Part shown: piece after piece, positions 20,891 through 28,991 of the stretch | Layout: every line of letters begins with the position of its first letter | Numbering within the stretch: the stretch's first letter is position 1 | NCBI GenBank assembly: GCA_016288055.1 | Contig: JAEEXZ010000008.1 | Location: 1-51,685, forward strand | DNA: 51,685 nucleotides | Source of the DNA: Bacteroidales bacterium | GTDB taxonomy: Bacteria; Bacteroidota; Bacteroidia; Bacteroidales; UBA932 | Direction: 5' to 3' | Notes under the pieces: generated by a model | What the model saw: only the letters and a program-made list of their open reading frames with translations | Database searches by the model: none | Told to the model about the DNA's origin: nothing | Position numbers and translations under genes: made by a program

Positions 20891-20996
20891 CGTGGAGGTA
20901 ATAGCTTGAACCATAACTATTTAAGCAAAAACGTCCCGGAAAAATCACCGGGACGTTTTTGCCTTTTTCGCTGTATATCAGCAACTTATCTCCACG
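20891..20996. repeat. RAYT2-family palindromic element, left copy (106 bp)
   Basis: The element is bounded by CGTGGAG and CTCCACG. The ends are not identical: one reads GGAGGTAA and the other GGAGATAA, so the element has a direction. Inside is a strong hairpin, ACGTCCCGG/CCGGGACGT, flanked by CAAAAACG/CGTTTTTG. GGAG at the stem foot matches the GTAG/GGAG tetranucleotide of RAYT-linked REPs. Confidence 0.85.
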
Positions 20997-21005
20997 CAGC
21001 ATTTT

Positions 21006-21037
21006 TTTGCAAACTTGGAATCTATTTCGCATCTTTG
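21006..21037 (+). promoter_or_regulatory. Promoter for RAYT copy 2
   Basis: TTTG (21006-21009), 20 nt and CATCTTTG (21030-21037) match the Bacteroidota consensus except for the first base of the -7 box. It starts just outside the left palindromic element. Confidence 0.6.
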
Positions 21038-21074
21038 TCATGAGGATAAGAGGCCTTTAATTAACTGTCTGGTT

Positions 21075-22010
21075 ATGAAAAGAACGGTTTATAAGGGTTT
21101 ACTTACCCATTGTTTCCAGCGAACGGCAGATCACGGCGTCGTTTTCTACAAGGTCAGTGATTACCTTCTCTACTTCACCATTTACTGCATGCTGGCCCGT
21201 AAGTACAAACTGCGGGTCCTTAAACTGGTTTTGATGACAGACCATGTTCATCAGGCCATCATTGAGGATAGATGGGGAGATCTTTCCCGGTTTATACGGC
21301 AGTGCAACGCCACGTTCGCCAGGGAGTACAACGCGGCCGTCGGGCGGAAAGGTGCGTTATGGGAGACCCCGTTTGGAAGTGCCACCAAAAGAGGAGACAA
21401 GGCGACACGCTCATGCCTGATCTATCTGGACAACAATCCGGTAGAGCGTAAACTGGTTATGCAGGCCGATGACTACCGCTGGAACTTCATGGCTTATGCC
21501 AAAAGCGACCACCCTTTTTCCGAGAAGATACGCCTGCGGGAAGCGTCCATGCCACTGAGACGGGCACTCAAGCAGGTTCGCCTCCTCCACAGCCAAGGGC
21601 GGTATCTCCCCTACAGGCTATTGCAAAAGCTCTTCACCTCGCTGCCCAATGACATCGAACGCGAGCAGCTGGTGGATTTTATCGTCAGCACGTATTCTGT
21701 TATCAGATACGCGGAGGCCATCCGCTATTTTGGGTCGTATGAGGATGAAGTGCTGGCCGCCCATGCCTCAACCGGCAGCGAGCACGATATTCAGGAAGGG
21801 TTCATCGGCAAGTCCGACACCTGCTATGCACAAATGACCCATCTTCTGCTGCGGGAAGGACGCCTAGAAGATATTCACGAGATATGGACACTGTCCCGCC
21901 GCGAAAAGCAAGAGCTGTTTCAATTCCTGCGGGCAAGGACCTACGTTATGAACGCCCAAATCGCCGCTTTCCTCCATCTGCCCCTCACAACCGTGGAGAT
22001 AAACGACTGA
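21075..22010 (+). CDS. REP-associated tyrosine transposase (RAYT), copy 2
   Basis: The ATG at 21075 (MKRTVYKGLL) gives 311 residues. The HUH motif is H57-V-H59 in TDHVHQ and the likely nucleophile is Tyr117 in LIYLDNNPVE, the same spacing as RAYT copy 1 although overall similarity is low. The C terminus ends in a helix-turn-helix-like stretch (NAQIAAFLHLPLTTVE). The last six codons and the stop lie inside the right 106-bp palindromic element, so gene and repeat have evolved as one unit. Inverted repeats surround the gene on both sides. Confidence 0.82.
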   Translation: MKRTVYKGLLTHCFQRTADHGVVFYKVSDYLLYFTIYCMLARKYKLRVLKLVLMTDHVHQAIIEDRWGDLSRFIRQCNATFAREYNAAVGRKGALWETPFGSATKRGDKATRSCLIYLDNNPVERKLVMQADDYRWNFMAYAKSDHPFSEKIRLREASMPLRRALKQVRLLHSQGRYLPYRLLQKLFTSLPNDIEREQLVDFIVSTYSVIRYAEAIRYFGSYEDEVLAAHASTGSEHDIQEGFIGKSDTCYAQMTHLLLREGRLEDIHEIWTLSRREKQELFQFLRARTYVMNAQIAAFLHLPLTTVEIND

Positions 22011-22097
22011 TAATGAGCGAAATAATCAAAAACGTCCAGGTGATTTTACCTGGACGTTTTTGACTAATCGCTTAATATACTGCGAGTTACCTCCACG
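21992..22097. repeat. RAYT2-family palindromic element, right copy (106 bp)
   Basis: It has the same 106-bp length and ends as the left copy but is inverted (GGAGATAA end first). The inner stem is ACGTCCAGG/CCTGGACGT. Compared with the left copy, one C:G pair has become A:T on both arms, a compensatory change that supports a conserved fold. The element overlaps the transposase 3' end by 19 nt. Confidence 0.85.
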
Positions 22098-22144
22098 CGC
22101 AGCCCACAGGCGGCCTACAGGCGGTAGCCCACAGACGGTGGCAT

Positions 22145-22200
22145 GCGGGCCGATAAAAGATGCCCGGACAGAGCCGGGCATGATAAGTCAGGTATGACGG
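22145..22200. repeat. Outer inverted repeat of the RAYT2 module, right
   Basis: GCGGGCCGAT, then GATGCCCGG-ACAGAG-CCGGGCATGA, mirrors the left outer repeat at 20820-20861. On the minus strand the hairpin is followed by CTTTTATC and may terminate the cysS-xth-aldolase operon. An imperfect tandem stretch (ACAGGCGG-like units, about 22104-22141) lies between it and the inner element. Confidence 0.65.
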
Positions 22201-22237
22201 GGCCGGACCGGAACCGGAGCCGGTGCAAGGCCGCCCC

Positions 22238-22747
22238 TTAGAAGTTCAGCGCAAGGCCGATACCGTTGGCCGTGGGGCCGGCGGTAAGGTTGGCGGCGTG
22301 AGGCTTGGGGCCATAGTGCTGCACATAGTCGTCCAGCATCAGGTCCAGCTCTTTCTGGCCTTTGGACCACATGGGGATACTCACACTCAGAATGCCGCCT
22401 AAAACGAGGCCGGAACCGACATAGGTTACCCATTCCCGAGCCCTCGAGTTGTCAATGGCATTAGCGGTAACCACAAAGGCAAGCGGAGCTCCTATGCAAG
22501 ACAGGAAGATACCCCATCTCTTGTTGGCAATGGCTTTGCGATAGCGGGAACCATAAATGGCATAACCCACCTCAGAGCCGAAGGGTTTCCAGGAGTAATA
22601 ATCTTTATCAATGGTGAGCGTTCCGTTTTCGCGGTCGTGGATGAATTCCTCGTGGGAAGAATGGCGAGGCCAGCCAGCAACTTGAGCGTTAAGGGAAGGA
22701 GCCAGGCACAACACGGCCAGGGCAATAAGGAATAGTTTTTTACTCAT
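22238..22747 (-). CDS. Uncharacterised secreted/membrane protein
   Basis: I do not recognise this 169-residue protein. It has a Sec signal peptide ending near LNAQ (residue 21), then a polar segment with DKDYYSWKPFGSEVGYAIYGSRYRKA, and two hydrophobic helices (about 80-97 and 112-128), so it is probably anchored in a membrane. The C terminus (GIGLALNF) ends in an aromatic residue like an outer-membrane strand, but the protein is too short for a barrel. It is the last gene after threonine aldolase in the cysS operon. Confidence 0.6.
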   Translation of the reverse strand: MSKKLFLIALAVLCLAPSLNAQVAGWPRHSSHEEFIHDRENGTLTIDKDYYSWKPFGSEVGYAIYGSRYRKAIANKRWGIFLSCIGAPLAFVVTANAIDNSRAREWVTYVGSGLVLGGILSVSIPMWSKGQKELDLMLDDYVQHYGPKPHAANLTAGPTANGIGLALNF

Positions 22748-22771
22748 AACAAAATGGTTTCCCCGGAAGGG

Positions 22772-23794
22772 TTACAGAATGTGTGCCAAAGCATCAACCT
22801 GTTCCGGCGTGGTAGCCCAGCTGGTGGCAAAACGCGTGACGGCACGGCCATCGGGGAGCGTATCCCACACCTCATAGGCGACCTTGCCTTCCAGGCGCTG
22901 CATAGCCTCGGGGGTGAGCAGTACAAACTGCTGATTGGTATGGGAATCCATGAAGAGCTCGTATCCCTTGGAGACGAACAGGTCCTTCAGTTGCATGGCC
23001 AGGTCGATGGCGCCTTGTGCAATCTTGAAATAGAGCCCGTCCGTGAACAGGACATCAAACTGGATACCCAGCAGACGGCCTTTGGCCAGGAGAGCGCCAT
23101 GCTGCTTCACCATGGTGAAGAAGTGGTCCGGGGCGCCGTGCGGGAACACGACGGCCTCTCCGCAGAGCGCACCCACTTTGGTGCCGCCGATGGTGAACAC
23201 GTCGCAAAGGGCGGCCAGATCCTGCAGCGTCACGTCGCAGGCGGGGCTCATGAGGCCATAGCCCAGACGGGCGCCGTCCACGAACAGCGGCAGCTTGTAC
23301 TCGTCGCACACGGCCCGGAGCGCCTGCAGCTCGGATAAAGAATAGAGCGTACCGTACTCCGTGGGGAAGGAGATGTACACAAGGCCCGGGAACACCATGT
23401 GGTCGTAGGATCCGTCGGCATAGTAGTGCGCGAGGTAGGCGCGGAGGTCATCGGCCCGCATCTTCCCGTCGTGGGAGGGAAGGGTGAGCACCTTGTGCCC
23501 GGTGTATTCCACGGCGCCGGCCTCATGCACGGCGATGTGGCCGGTTTCGGCGGCGACGGCCCCCTGGTAGTCCCGCAGCATGGTGGCGATGACGGTGGAG
23601 TTGGTCTGCGTGCCGCCGGTGAGGAGGAATACCTCCGCGGAAGGGCAGGCGCAGGCTTCGCGGATGCGCGTTCGGGCCGATGCCGTAAAAGCGTCGTGCC
23701 CATACCCGGGTTCCTGCTGCAGATTGGTCTCGAGAAGGCGCTTCAGAATGAGCGGATGCGCGCCCTCGTTGTAGTCACAGGTAAAAGATATCAT
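22772..23794 (-). CDS. ltaE: Low-specificity threonine aldolase (beta-eliminating lyase family)
   Basis: This 340-residue PLP enzyme cleaves L-threonine or L-allo-threonine to glycine and acetaldehyde. The start at 23794 (MISFTCDYNEGAHP) overlaps the xth stop as ATGA. Seen are the N-terminal DYNEGAHP phosphate-side segment, VDGARLGYG with the PLP-contacting Asp, and TIGGTKVGALCGEAVVF with the Schiff-base lysine. The length and motifs fit the Bacteroidota aldolase/beta-eliminating lyase group, so a related amino-acid lyase is the alternative. Confidence 0.85.
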   Translation of the reverse strand: MISFTCDYNEGAHPLILKRLLETNLQQEPGYGHDAFTASARTRIREACACPSAEVFLLTGGTQTNSTVIATMLRDYQGAVAAETGHIAVHEAGAVEYTGHKVLTLPSHDGKMRADDLRAYLAHYYADGSYDHMVFPGLVYISFPTEYGTLYSLSELQALRAVCDEYKLPLFVDGARLGYGLMSPACDVTLQDLAALCDVFTIGGTKVGALCGEAVVFPHGAPDHFFTMVKQHGALLAKGRLLGIQFDVLFTDGLYFKIAQGAIDLAMQLKDLFVSKGYELFMDSHTNQQFVLLTPEAMQRLEGKVAYEVWDTLPDGRAVTRFATSWATTPEQVDALAHIL

Positions 23795-24537
23795 AGGGAT
23801 GCGACAAGCTCGACCGGACAATGGTCCGAGCCGAATATTTCATTGTGTATCTCCGTGGAGACGATGGCATCCTTCAGGGCCTCGGACACTACGAAGTAGT
23901 CGATGCGCCATCCGGCGTTCCTCTCGCGGGCGTTCATGCGGTAGCTCCACCAGGAGTACTTCACCTCCGTGGGATGCTGGAAGCGCCAGCTGTCCACGAA
24001 GCCAGCCTTCAGGAGCTCGGAGAACTTTCCGCGCTCCTCGTCGGAGAAACCGGCGTTGAAGTGGTTGGTGGAAGGATTCTTGAGGTCAATCTCCTCGTGC
24101 GCCACATTGAGGTCCCCGCAGAAGATCACCGGTTTGGGGAGGGCCGATAAATACCCGCGAAGGTCGTCCTCCCAGCGCATGCGGTAATCCAGCCGTTTAA
24201 GACCGTCCTGCGAATTGGGAACGTAGGCGCACACCAGGAAGAACTTCTCGTATTCCAGCGTGATGAGCCGGCCCTCGTGGTCGTGCTCGTCAATGCCCAT
24301 GCCGTAACGCACGGAAAGCGGCGTATGCCTGGTGTAAACCGCCGTGCCGGAGTAGCCCTTCTTGTCGGCGTAGTTCCAGTAGGACTGGTAGCCGGGGAAC
24401 TCCAGGTCCAGCTGTCCTTCCTGCATCTTGGTTTCCTGCAGGCAGAAAAAATCCGCATCCAGCTCTACGAAAATGTCCGCAAAGCCCTTGCCGGCCACAG
24501 CCCGGAGGCCGTTTACGTTCCAGGAGATGAATTTCAT
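23791..24537 (-). CDS. xth: Exodeoxyribonuclease III
   Basis: This 248-residue AP endonuclease/3'-exonuclease of base-excision repair shows the full EEP-fold signature: WNVNGLRA, LQETKM with the metal Glu, GDLNVAH, WRIDYFVVS and the final SDHCPV catalytic Asp-His. There is no signal peptide, unlike the two EEP-fold lipoproteins elsewhere in the window, so a cytoplasmic DNA-repair role is secure. It begins 1 nt after the cysS stop. Confidence 0.93.
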   Translation of the reverse strand: MKFISWNVNGLRAVAGKGFADIFVELDADFFCLQETKMQEGQLDLEFPGYQSYWNYADKKGYSGTAVYTRHTPLSVRYGMGIDEHDHEGRLITLEYEKFFLVCAYVPNSQDGLKRLDYRMRWEDDLRGYLSALPKPVIFCGDLNVAHEEIDLKNPSTNHFNAGFSDEERGKFSELLKAGFVDSWRFQHPTEVKYSWWSYRMNARERNAGWRIDYFVVSEALKDAIVSTEIHNEIFGSDHCPVELVASL

Positions 24538-24538
24538 A

Positions 24539-26047
24539 CTATTCCAGGGTCCAGGTAGCGCCGTCCTTGGTATCCTTGACGGCGATGCCGAAGGAAGCGA
24601 GGGCGTCGCGGATGCGGTCGCTCTCGGCCCAGTTCTTTTCCTCGCGGGCCTTCTTGCGGGCTTCCAGCACCAGCTGCATCACTCCGTCCAGCGCCTTTTC
24701 GGCCTTGCCGGAAGCGCCGGCCTCTTCGTCCTTAAGACCAAGCACGCCGCCCACCACCTCGTCGAAGAGGGCTTTGAGGGCCGATGCATCCGCATCCGAG
24801 AGGTTTCCGGCATTCACCATCTTCACGGCCTCGAACAGGTGCGCGATGGCGACAGGGGTGTTCATGTCGTCGCAGAGGGCGTCCATCACCGCTTCGTAGA
24901 TGGCGGCCACGGAAGGAGACTTTAGCTCCGGAGCGTCGCTTCGCGACCCTGTCCGGGCAAATGCTCCGGAGCCAAAGTCTCCTTCCGAAGCGCCGCCCAG
25001 CGCACGCCAGGCAGCCATAAGGCGCTTGTAACCTTTCTCTGCGGCCTGCAGGGCCTCGTTGGAGAAGTCCAGCGTGCCTCTGTAGTGAGCCTGCAGAATG
25101 AAGAAACGGATGGTCATGGGGGTGTAGGCCTGGGAGAGCTTCTCGTGCTCGCCGGCAAACAGCTGCGGCAGCGTAATGAAGTTTCCGAGGGACTTGCCCA
25201 TCTTCTGGCCGTTGATGGTAATCATGTTGTTGTGCACCCAGTAGTGCACGCCCTGCGTACCGCGGGATGCCACATTCTGGGCGATTTCACATTCGTGGTG
25301 CGGGAACATCAGGTCCATGCCGCCGCCGTGGATGTCGAACTCTGTACCCAGGTACTTCTCCCCCATCACGGAGCACTCCAGGTGCCAGCCGGGGAAGCCG
25401 TCTCCCCAGGGGCTGGGCCAGCGCATGATATGCTGCGGCTCCGCCTTCTTCCAGATGGCGAAGTCATAGGGAGCGCGCTTGTCTCCCTGGCCGTCCAGGG
25501 TGCGGGTACCTTCCAGGGTAGCCTCCAGCGTACGGCCGCTCAGGACGCCATAGTTGTGGTCCCGGTTGTATTTCTGGACGTCGAAGTAGATGCTGCCGTT
25601 GCTCTCGTAGGCATAACCGGCGGCAAGGATCTTCTTCACGGTCTCTATCTGCTCGATGATATGGCCGCTGGCACGGGGCTCGATGGAAGGCGACTGCACG
25701 TTGAGAAGCCGCATGGCCTCGTGATAACGTTCGGTGTAGTACTGCACCACTTCCATAGGCTCCAGCTGTTCCAGCCGGGCCTTCTTGGCAATCTTGTCCT
25801 CCCCTTCGTCGGCATCGTGCTCCAGGTGCCCCACGTCGGTGATGTTGCGCACATAACGCACCTTGTAGCCCAGGTACTTCAGGAGACGGAACAATACGTC
25901 ATAGGTCACACCCGGACGGGCGTGACCCAGATGAGCGTCTCCATACACCGTAGGGCCGCACACATACATGCCTACATGGCCTTCGTGGATGGGTTTGAAA
26001 AGTTCCTTATTGCGGGTAAGGGTATTTGTCAGATATAAAGGTCTCAT
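24539..26047 (-). CDS. cysS: Cysteine--tRNA ligase with an in-frame palindromic insertion
   Basis: The start at 26047 ([10 protein letters not shown]) gives 502 residues. Class I features are the zinc/HIGH region [13 protein letters not shown], the zinc ligand in GWHLECSVM and the KMSKS loop, seen as KMGKS. Between the catalytic core and the anticodon-stem helices (about residues 354-379) the protein gains a Gly/Ser/Ala-rich stretch, [15 protein letters not shown] and onward. This stretch is encoded by a 76-bp near-perfect palindrome and is not part of the usual CysS sequence. The insertion keeps the frame and falls in a surface linker, so the enzyme should still work. Confidence 0.92.
   Translation of the reverse strand: MRPLYLTNTLTRNKELFKPIHEGHVGMYVCGPTVYGDAHLGHARPGVTYDVLFRLLKYLGYKVRYVRNITDVGHLEHDADEGEDKIAKKARLEQLEPMEVVQYYTERYHEAMRLLNVQSPSIEPRASGHIIEQIETVKKILAAGYAYESNGSIYFDVQKYNRDHNYGVLSGRTLEATLEGTRTLDGQGDKRAPYDFAIWKKAEPQHIMRWPSPWGDGFPGWHLECSVMGEKYLGTEFDIHGGGMDLMFPHHECEIAQNVASRGTQGVHYWVHNNMITINGQKMGKSLGNFITLPQLFAGEHEKLSQAYTPMTIRFFILQAHYRGTLDFSNEALQAAEKGYKRLMAAWRALGGASEGDFGSGAFARTGSRSDAPELKSPSVAAIYEAVMDALCDDMNTPVAIAHLFEAVKMVNAGNLSDADASALKALFDEVVGGVLGLKDEEAGASGKAEKALDGVMQLVLEARKKAREEKNWAESDRIRDALASFGIAVKDTKDGATWTLE
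24911..24986. repeat. 76-bp palindrome inserted in the cysS coding sequence
   Basis: The arms 24911-24934 and 24963-24986 (24 nt each) pair at 23 of 24 positions around a 28-nt loop. The ends are GGAAGGAGAC and GTCTCCTTCC. It encodes about 25 in-frame residues. This resembles the palindromic elements that insert within Rickettsia genes, though no sequence relation is claimed. Confidence 0.8.
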
Positions 26048-26060
26048 CTTGTACAATTTC

Positions 26061-26332
26061 TCAATCGTACAAAGATACGCATTTTTGCGCGCAACTCCAA
26101 TCTGCGGAACACCCCTTGCTACTAGCAGCACAAAACAACTCACGGAAACGGCATAGCTCTTCGAGCATGGCATTGCGGGAAGCTAAGCCCATACGGCCAT
26201 ACTCAAGACTGGCGTGCTGCATCATCCAACAATAAAACGATCTACGATCTCCTTAATGGCAGCTCTGTTAACGGGATCCTCTACGTCACGCGAAAGGTTA
26301 TTCTGCCAGGAACGAATGCTAATTTCTGGCAT
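26061..26332 (-). other. Gene-poor stretch with two overlapping small open frames
   Basis: The 300-nt gap between the lipoprotein-barrel stop and cysS holds two short frames on the minus strand: 26332-26222 (36 codons, starting MPEISIRSWQ) and 26225-26061 (54 codons, starting MMQHASLEYG). They overlap as ATGATG. The second runs through the cysS promoter. I recognise neither. They may be remnants of a lost gene, since their codon use is less GC-rich than their neighbours, or they may be non-coding. No tRNA or hairpin array is visible here. Confidence 0.25.
26070..26101 (-). promoter_or_regulatory. Promoter and leader hairpin of the cysS operon
   Basis: ATTG (26101-26098), 20 nt and TATCTTTG (26077-26070) on the minus strand form a good promoter 22 nt before the ATG. 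TTGTAC and GTACAA flank the leader and could form a short hairpin. Confidence 0.6.
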
Positions 26333-26349
26333 GTCCAGCCCGTTTTCGT

Positions 26350-27270
26350 TCAGAACCGGTAACCCACCCCGATCCGTCCGCCGGCTAACGGGATAATAAC
26401 CGTATAATAGTCTCCTACGCCGAGCAGTTCCCAGTCAAAGAACCATTTCCGGCCAAACTGCATGCCGAGCCAGGTCACCTGACCTCCCAGATGCCAATTC
26501 CGTTTTACTGGGGAATCCAGGTTTTTAAACCAAAAGAACGCGCCCGCCTGCACGGCGGAATACAGCTTGAACGCGGGTCTTGAGACGTGATAGAACCGAA
26601 CACCGGCAAAAGCGGTGGCGACATCCCCGTTCCCGGTATAGTTCCATGCATCTGCGCGATACTCCCGATAGTCAAAATGGCTGTACCCGACACTGCCCGT
26701 CACCGCCCAGCGGGGATGGAACTGCCAGGCCGCCAGGAGCGAAAACAAGCCATAGGGCTTGGTGTTAACACATCCCTCCTCTGGTTTATAATCCATCGCC
26801 GGGATCCCGGCATAAACGGGCTTCCCACTTACACTCAGGCTCAGTTCCCATGTATTACTCTCCAAGGGATATATAGCCTGCATCGTATTCACGTAACGGA
26901 CGACAGCCAGGGAGTCCGGACAAGGGACATACAGCATATTTCCTTTTACACTGCAATCCCCTTTCCAGGCAAAAAACGGCGTCTTGGAGCTTTGGGTAAC
27001 CTGCAGGACGTTGCCGCCCTGCTTCCATACTTCTTCCGCAGCGGCGCTAAGCACCACATTATAATGTGAAGCAGAAAGGGGAGCGTCTTCCGCCGTCACT
27101 TCACCCAGCTTTACGGCCGAGGAAGGTAATTCCGCATTCTCGTCAATGACAGCGACGCGCTGGTAATCCCAATCCTTCGGCCTGGAGCTCAGCAAATCCA
27201 CACTGACCCTCGGGGCACAGGATGCGAGAGTCAGTGCCAACAGCACAGCGGAAAAGGATTGCCGAGACAT
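26350..27270 (-). CDS. Lipoprotein with C-terminal outer-membrane beta-barrel-like domain
   Basis: This 306-residue protein has a lipoprotein signal with lipobox LASC (Cys18). Residues 20-130 form a compact domain (DWDYQRVAVIDENAELP...) resembling the NigD/YbjQ-like folds seen in other secreted Bacteroidota proteins, but I cannot name it. From about residue 165 the sequence alternates hydrophobic and polar positions with many aromatics (FSLLAAWQFHPRWAVTGSVGYSHF) and ends in GVGYRF, a beta-barrel C-terminal signature. The start follows the upstream lipoprotein stop by 2 nt, so the two form an operon. The function is unknown. Confidence 0.65.
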   Translation of the reverse strand: MSRQSFSAVLLALTLASCAPRVSVDLLSSRPKDWDYQRVAVIDENAELPSSAVKLGEVTAEDAPLSASHYNVVLSAAAEEVWKQGGNVLQVTQSSKTPFFAWKGDCSVKGNMLYVPCPDSLAVVRYVNTMQAIYPLESNTWELSLSVSGKPVYAGIPAMDYKPEEGCVNTKPYGLFSLLAAWQFHPRWAVTGSVGYSHFDYREYRADAWNYTGNGDVATAFAGVRFYHVSRPAFKLYSAVQAGAFFWFKNLDSPVKRNWHLGGQVTWLGMQFGRKWFFDWELLGVGDYYTVIIPLAGGRIGVGYRF

Positions 27271-27272
27271 TC

Positions 27273-27716
27273 TTAGTCCTGAATAATGCGGACAGTGCCA
27301 AAGGCGTCACCCGCCTGCACCTTAATAAATGCCTTGCGCGGGGTGGACGTAGTATTCTGATCTACGGTAATGACCAGCTCGTTGCTCCGGCCCTTATTGG
27401 GAACCGCTGCGTGGTACCAGCCACCGTCCAACAAGTCATATGTGAACGCTTCCCACCCATCGGTAGAAGTGGCACCAACCTCGTTGATATACCGAGAAAA
27501 ACCGCATTCTTCCATCATTCCCTCATAGCCAAAGCTCAGCCACCAGCCACCATAGTTGAGGGCCGTTACGGTCTCCTCGCCGCCACCGGAGGCGAAATGG
27601 ACCTCCGGTTTATCTACTTCAATGGGATCCCAGCCGCCAAGCGGATAATCCCGTTCACAGGAAACGCTCAAAAGGGCGGCAACCGCCAATGCGGAGCAAA
27701 AACATAGGTGCTTCAT
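27273..27716 (-). CDS. Small lipoprotein with a BACON-like domain
   Basis: This 147-residue lipoprotein has lipobox SVSC (Cys20). The rest looks like one immunoglobulin-like sandwich that ends with the BACON pattern: a polar strand ITVDQNTTSTPRKAFIKVQAGD followed by TVRIIQD. BACON domains in Bacteroidota usually bind mucin or glycans at the cell surface. There is no catalytic domain. It is paired with the downstream barrel lipoprotein and may act as its surface partner. Confidence 0.65.
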   Translation of the reverse strand: MKHLCFCSALAVAALLSVSCERDYPLGGWDPIEVDKPEVHFASGGGEETVTALNYGGWWLSFGYEGMMEECGFSRYINEVGATSTDGWEAFTYDLLDGGWYHAAVPNKGRSNELVITVDQNTTSTPRKAFIKVQAGDAFGTVRIIQD

Positions 27717-27772
27717 GTCAGTTTAATTCATAGATTCGGTACTATAATCCCGACATGCAGAGAATCTTGCAT

Positions 27773-28888
27773 CTACTTGATGAGCCAGCCGAGCCAGTTG
27801 ACGCCGACGGAGAAATTGAGGGACCAGGACGTGCCGATAAGAGCCGGATAGCTATTGACCGCGCCGTACAGGCGGAAGCGGACGGCGGACTCGGCAAGGC
27901 CGTTTTTCTCGACGATGCGCGAGAACTTGTAGTCCACATTCACTCCGGCCAGCGCACGGAAGGATGCTATCTCCGTCTTTTCGTCCCTGGCGGCGCTCTT
28001 CGGGTAGTCGATGAAATCTACGCCGATACCGGCGAGAGGCGTCACCTTCCACCACTGGGAATCAAACGCGGAAAAACCGGCAGAGATGTTTATATTCCCG
28101 CCTTTCATGGACTCTCCCGCCTGCCACGTCCGGGGATAGTAGTAAAGGTCCCGCTTGAGGTCTCCGCCGAAGGCAAGAAGGCCGTCCCAGTAGATGGTCC
28201 AGCGATTGAAAAAGAAATCGAATCCGAATTCAAGGCCGACGAGAGGGGGCATGTAAATGCCCATATTGCCCCGGTGTAATTCAGACCCAAGGCCAATGTG
28301 CATGCCCATGCCGCTTCCCTTGGGATTGATCTTGAAATCCGGGACAAAAGCGTCGTTCTCTTCCGCAGCCAGTTCCGCGGCTATCCTCTCGTGACAGATC
28401 CTCACGGCAGCCGTATCCGTACCGCCGAGGGTTTCCTCCTCCAACGTCTCGTAGAAACCGTCGGCCACTTCCATGTGGAAGTTCACGGTATAGTTGATGC
28501 TTTGATTCCCCTGCCGGAGCACCTCCTTTTGGGCGCGACGCTTGCACAGTTCCACGTAGTCGAAGTACGTCTGCACATATTGGAGGTATTCTTCATTCCT
28601 GTACTCCGGCTTGATCCAGGAAGCATAGGGATTCATATAGGTGAAGAACACGGGGTAATTGAAGGTGGTGTTGCCGAACTTGTGCTTTTCATCCATCCAT
28701 CTTATCCCGTAGGACAACATCATGGCTTTGTCGGAACTGCCGCCCGTACGGTAAGAGAACTCCTTCAGGGTAAGAGGTCCGTCTTCCCACTTCCGGAGGG
28801 AAGAGTCGGAGAAAATGTCACCGGTTTCCTGTGCCAGGAGCGGCAGGGCCAGGCCAAGAAGAAGCCCGCTTAAAAGAATACGTTTCAT
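27773..28888 (-). CDS. Secreted outer-membrane-associated protein of unknown family
   Basis: This 371-residue protein has a Sec signal peptide (MKRILLSGLLLGLALPLLAQ). The N-terminal 170 residues are helical and charged (YLQYVQTYFDYVELCKRRAQ), while the C-terminal half is rich in alternating aromatic strands (GFDFFFNRWTIYWDGLLAFGG, SLNFSVGVNWLGW) like an outer-membrane barrel. I do not recognise the family. It is driven by a promoter inside a duplicated segment (28931-28962) that is nearly identical to the one in front of the barrel gene at 29949-30521. Confidence 0.6.
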   Translation of the reverse strand: MKRILLSGLLLGLALPLLAQETGDIFSDSSLRKWEDGPLTLKEFSYRTGGSSDKAMMLSYGIRWMDEKHKFGNTTFNYPVFFTYMNPYASWIKPEYRNEEYLQYVQTYFDYVELCKRRAQKEVLRQGNQSINYTVNFHMEVADGFYETLEEETLGGTDTAAVRICHERIAAELAAEENDAFVPDFKINPKGSGMGMHIGLGSELHRGNMGIYMPPLVGLEFGFDFFFNRWTIYWDGLLAFGGDLKRDLYYYPRTWQAGESMKGGNINISAGFSAFDSQWWKVTPLAGIGVDFIDYPKSAARDEKTEIASFRALAGVNVDYKFSRIVEKNGLAESAVRFRLYGAVNSYPALIGTSWSLNFSVGVNWLGWLIK

Positions 28889-28930
28889 TGATTAATCCGT
28901 ATTAAAATGAATTGAATAGTTTTCTTACCA

Positions 28931-28962
28931 CGAATGTAATCATTAGTTCTGACAAATACAAA
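28931..28962 (-). promoter_or_regulatory. Duplicated promoter in front of the 27773-28888 gene
   Basis: TTTG (28962-28959), 20 nt and TACATTCG (28938-28931) on the minus strand. Except for one spacer base it is the same as 30575-30544, and it belongs to a larger duplicated block. Confidence 0.6.
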
Positions 28963-28991
28963 AAACTGGCACAACCAAATAACCAACGATA

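Noticed and set aside
25180..25230. Unusual KMSKS loop in CysS (KMGKS)
   Set aside because: Serine-to-glycine at this position does not remove the catalytic lysines, and I recall it as common in related CysS proteins.
26222..26350. Possible C-terminal remnant of a phosphoketolase (NENGLDMPEI resembles that family's end)
   Set aside because: The match covers fewer than ten residues, the sequence continues far past where phosphoketolases end, and nothing else of the family is present.
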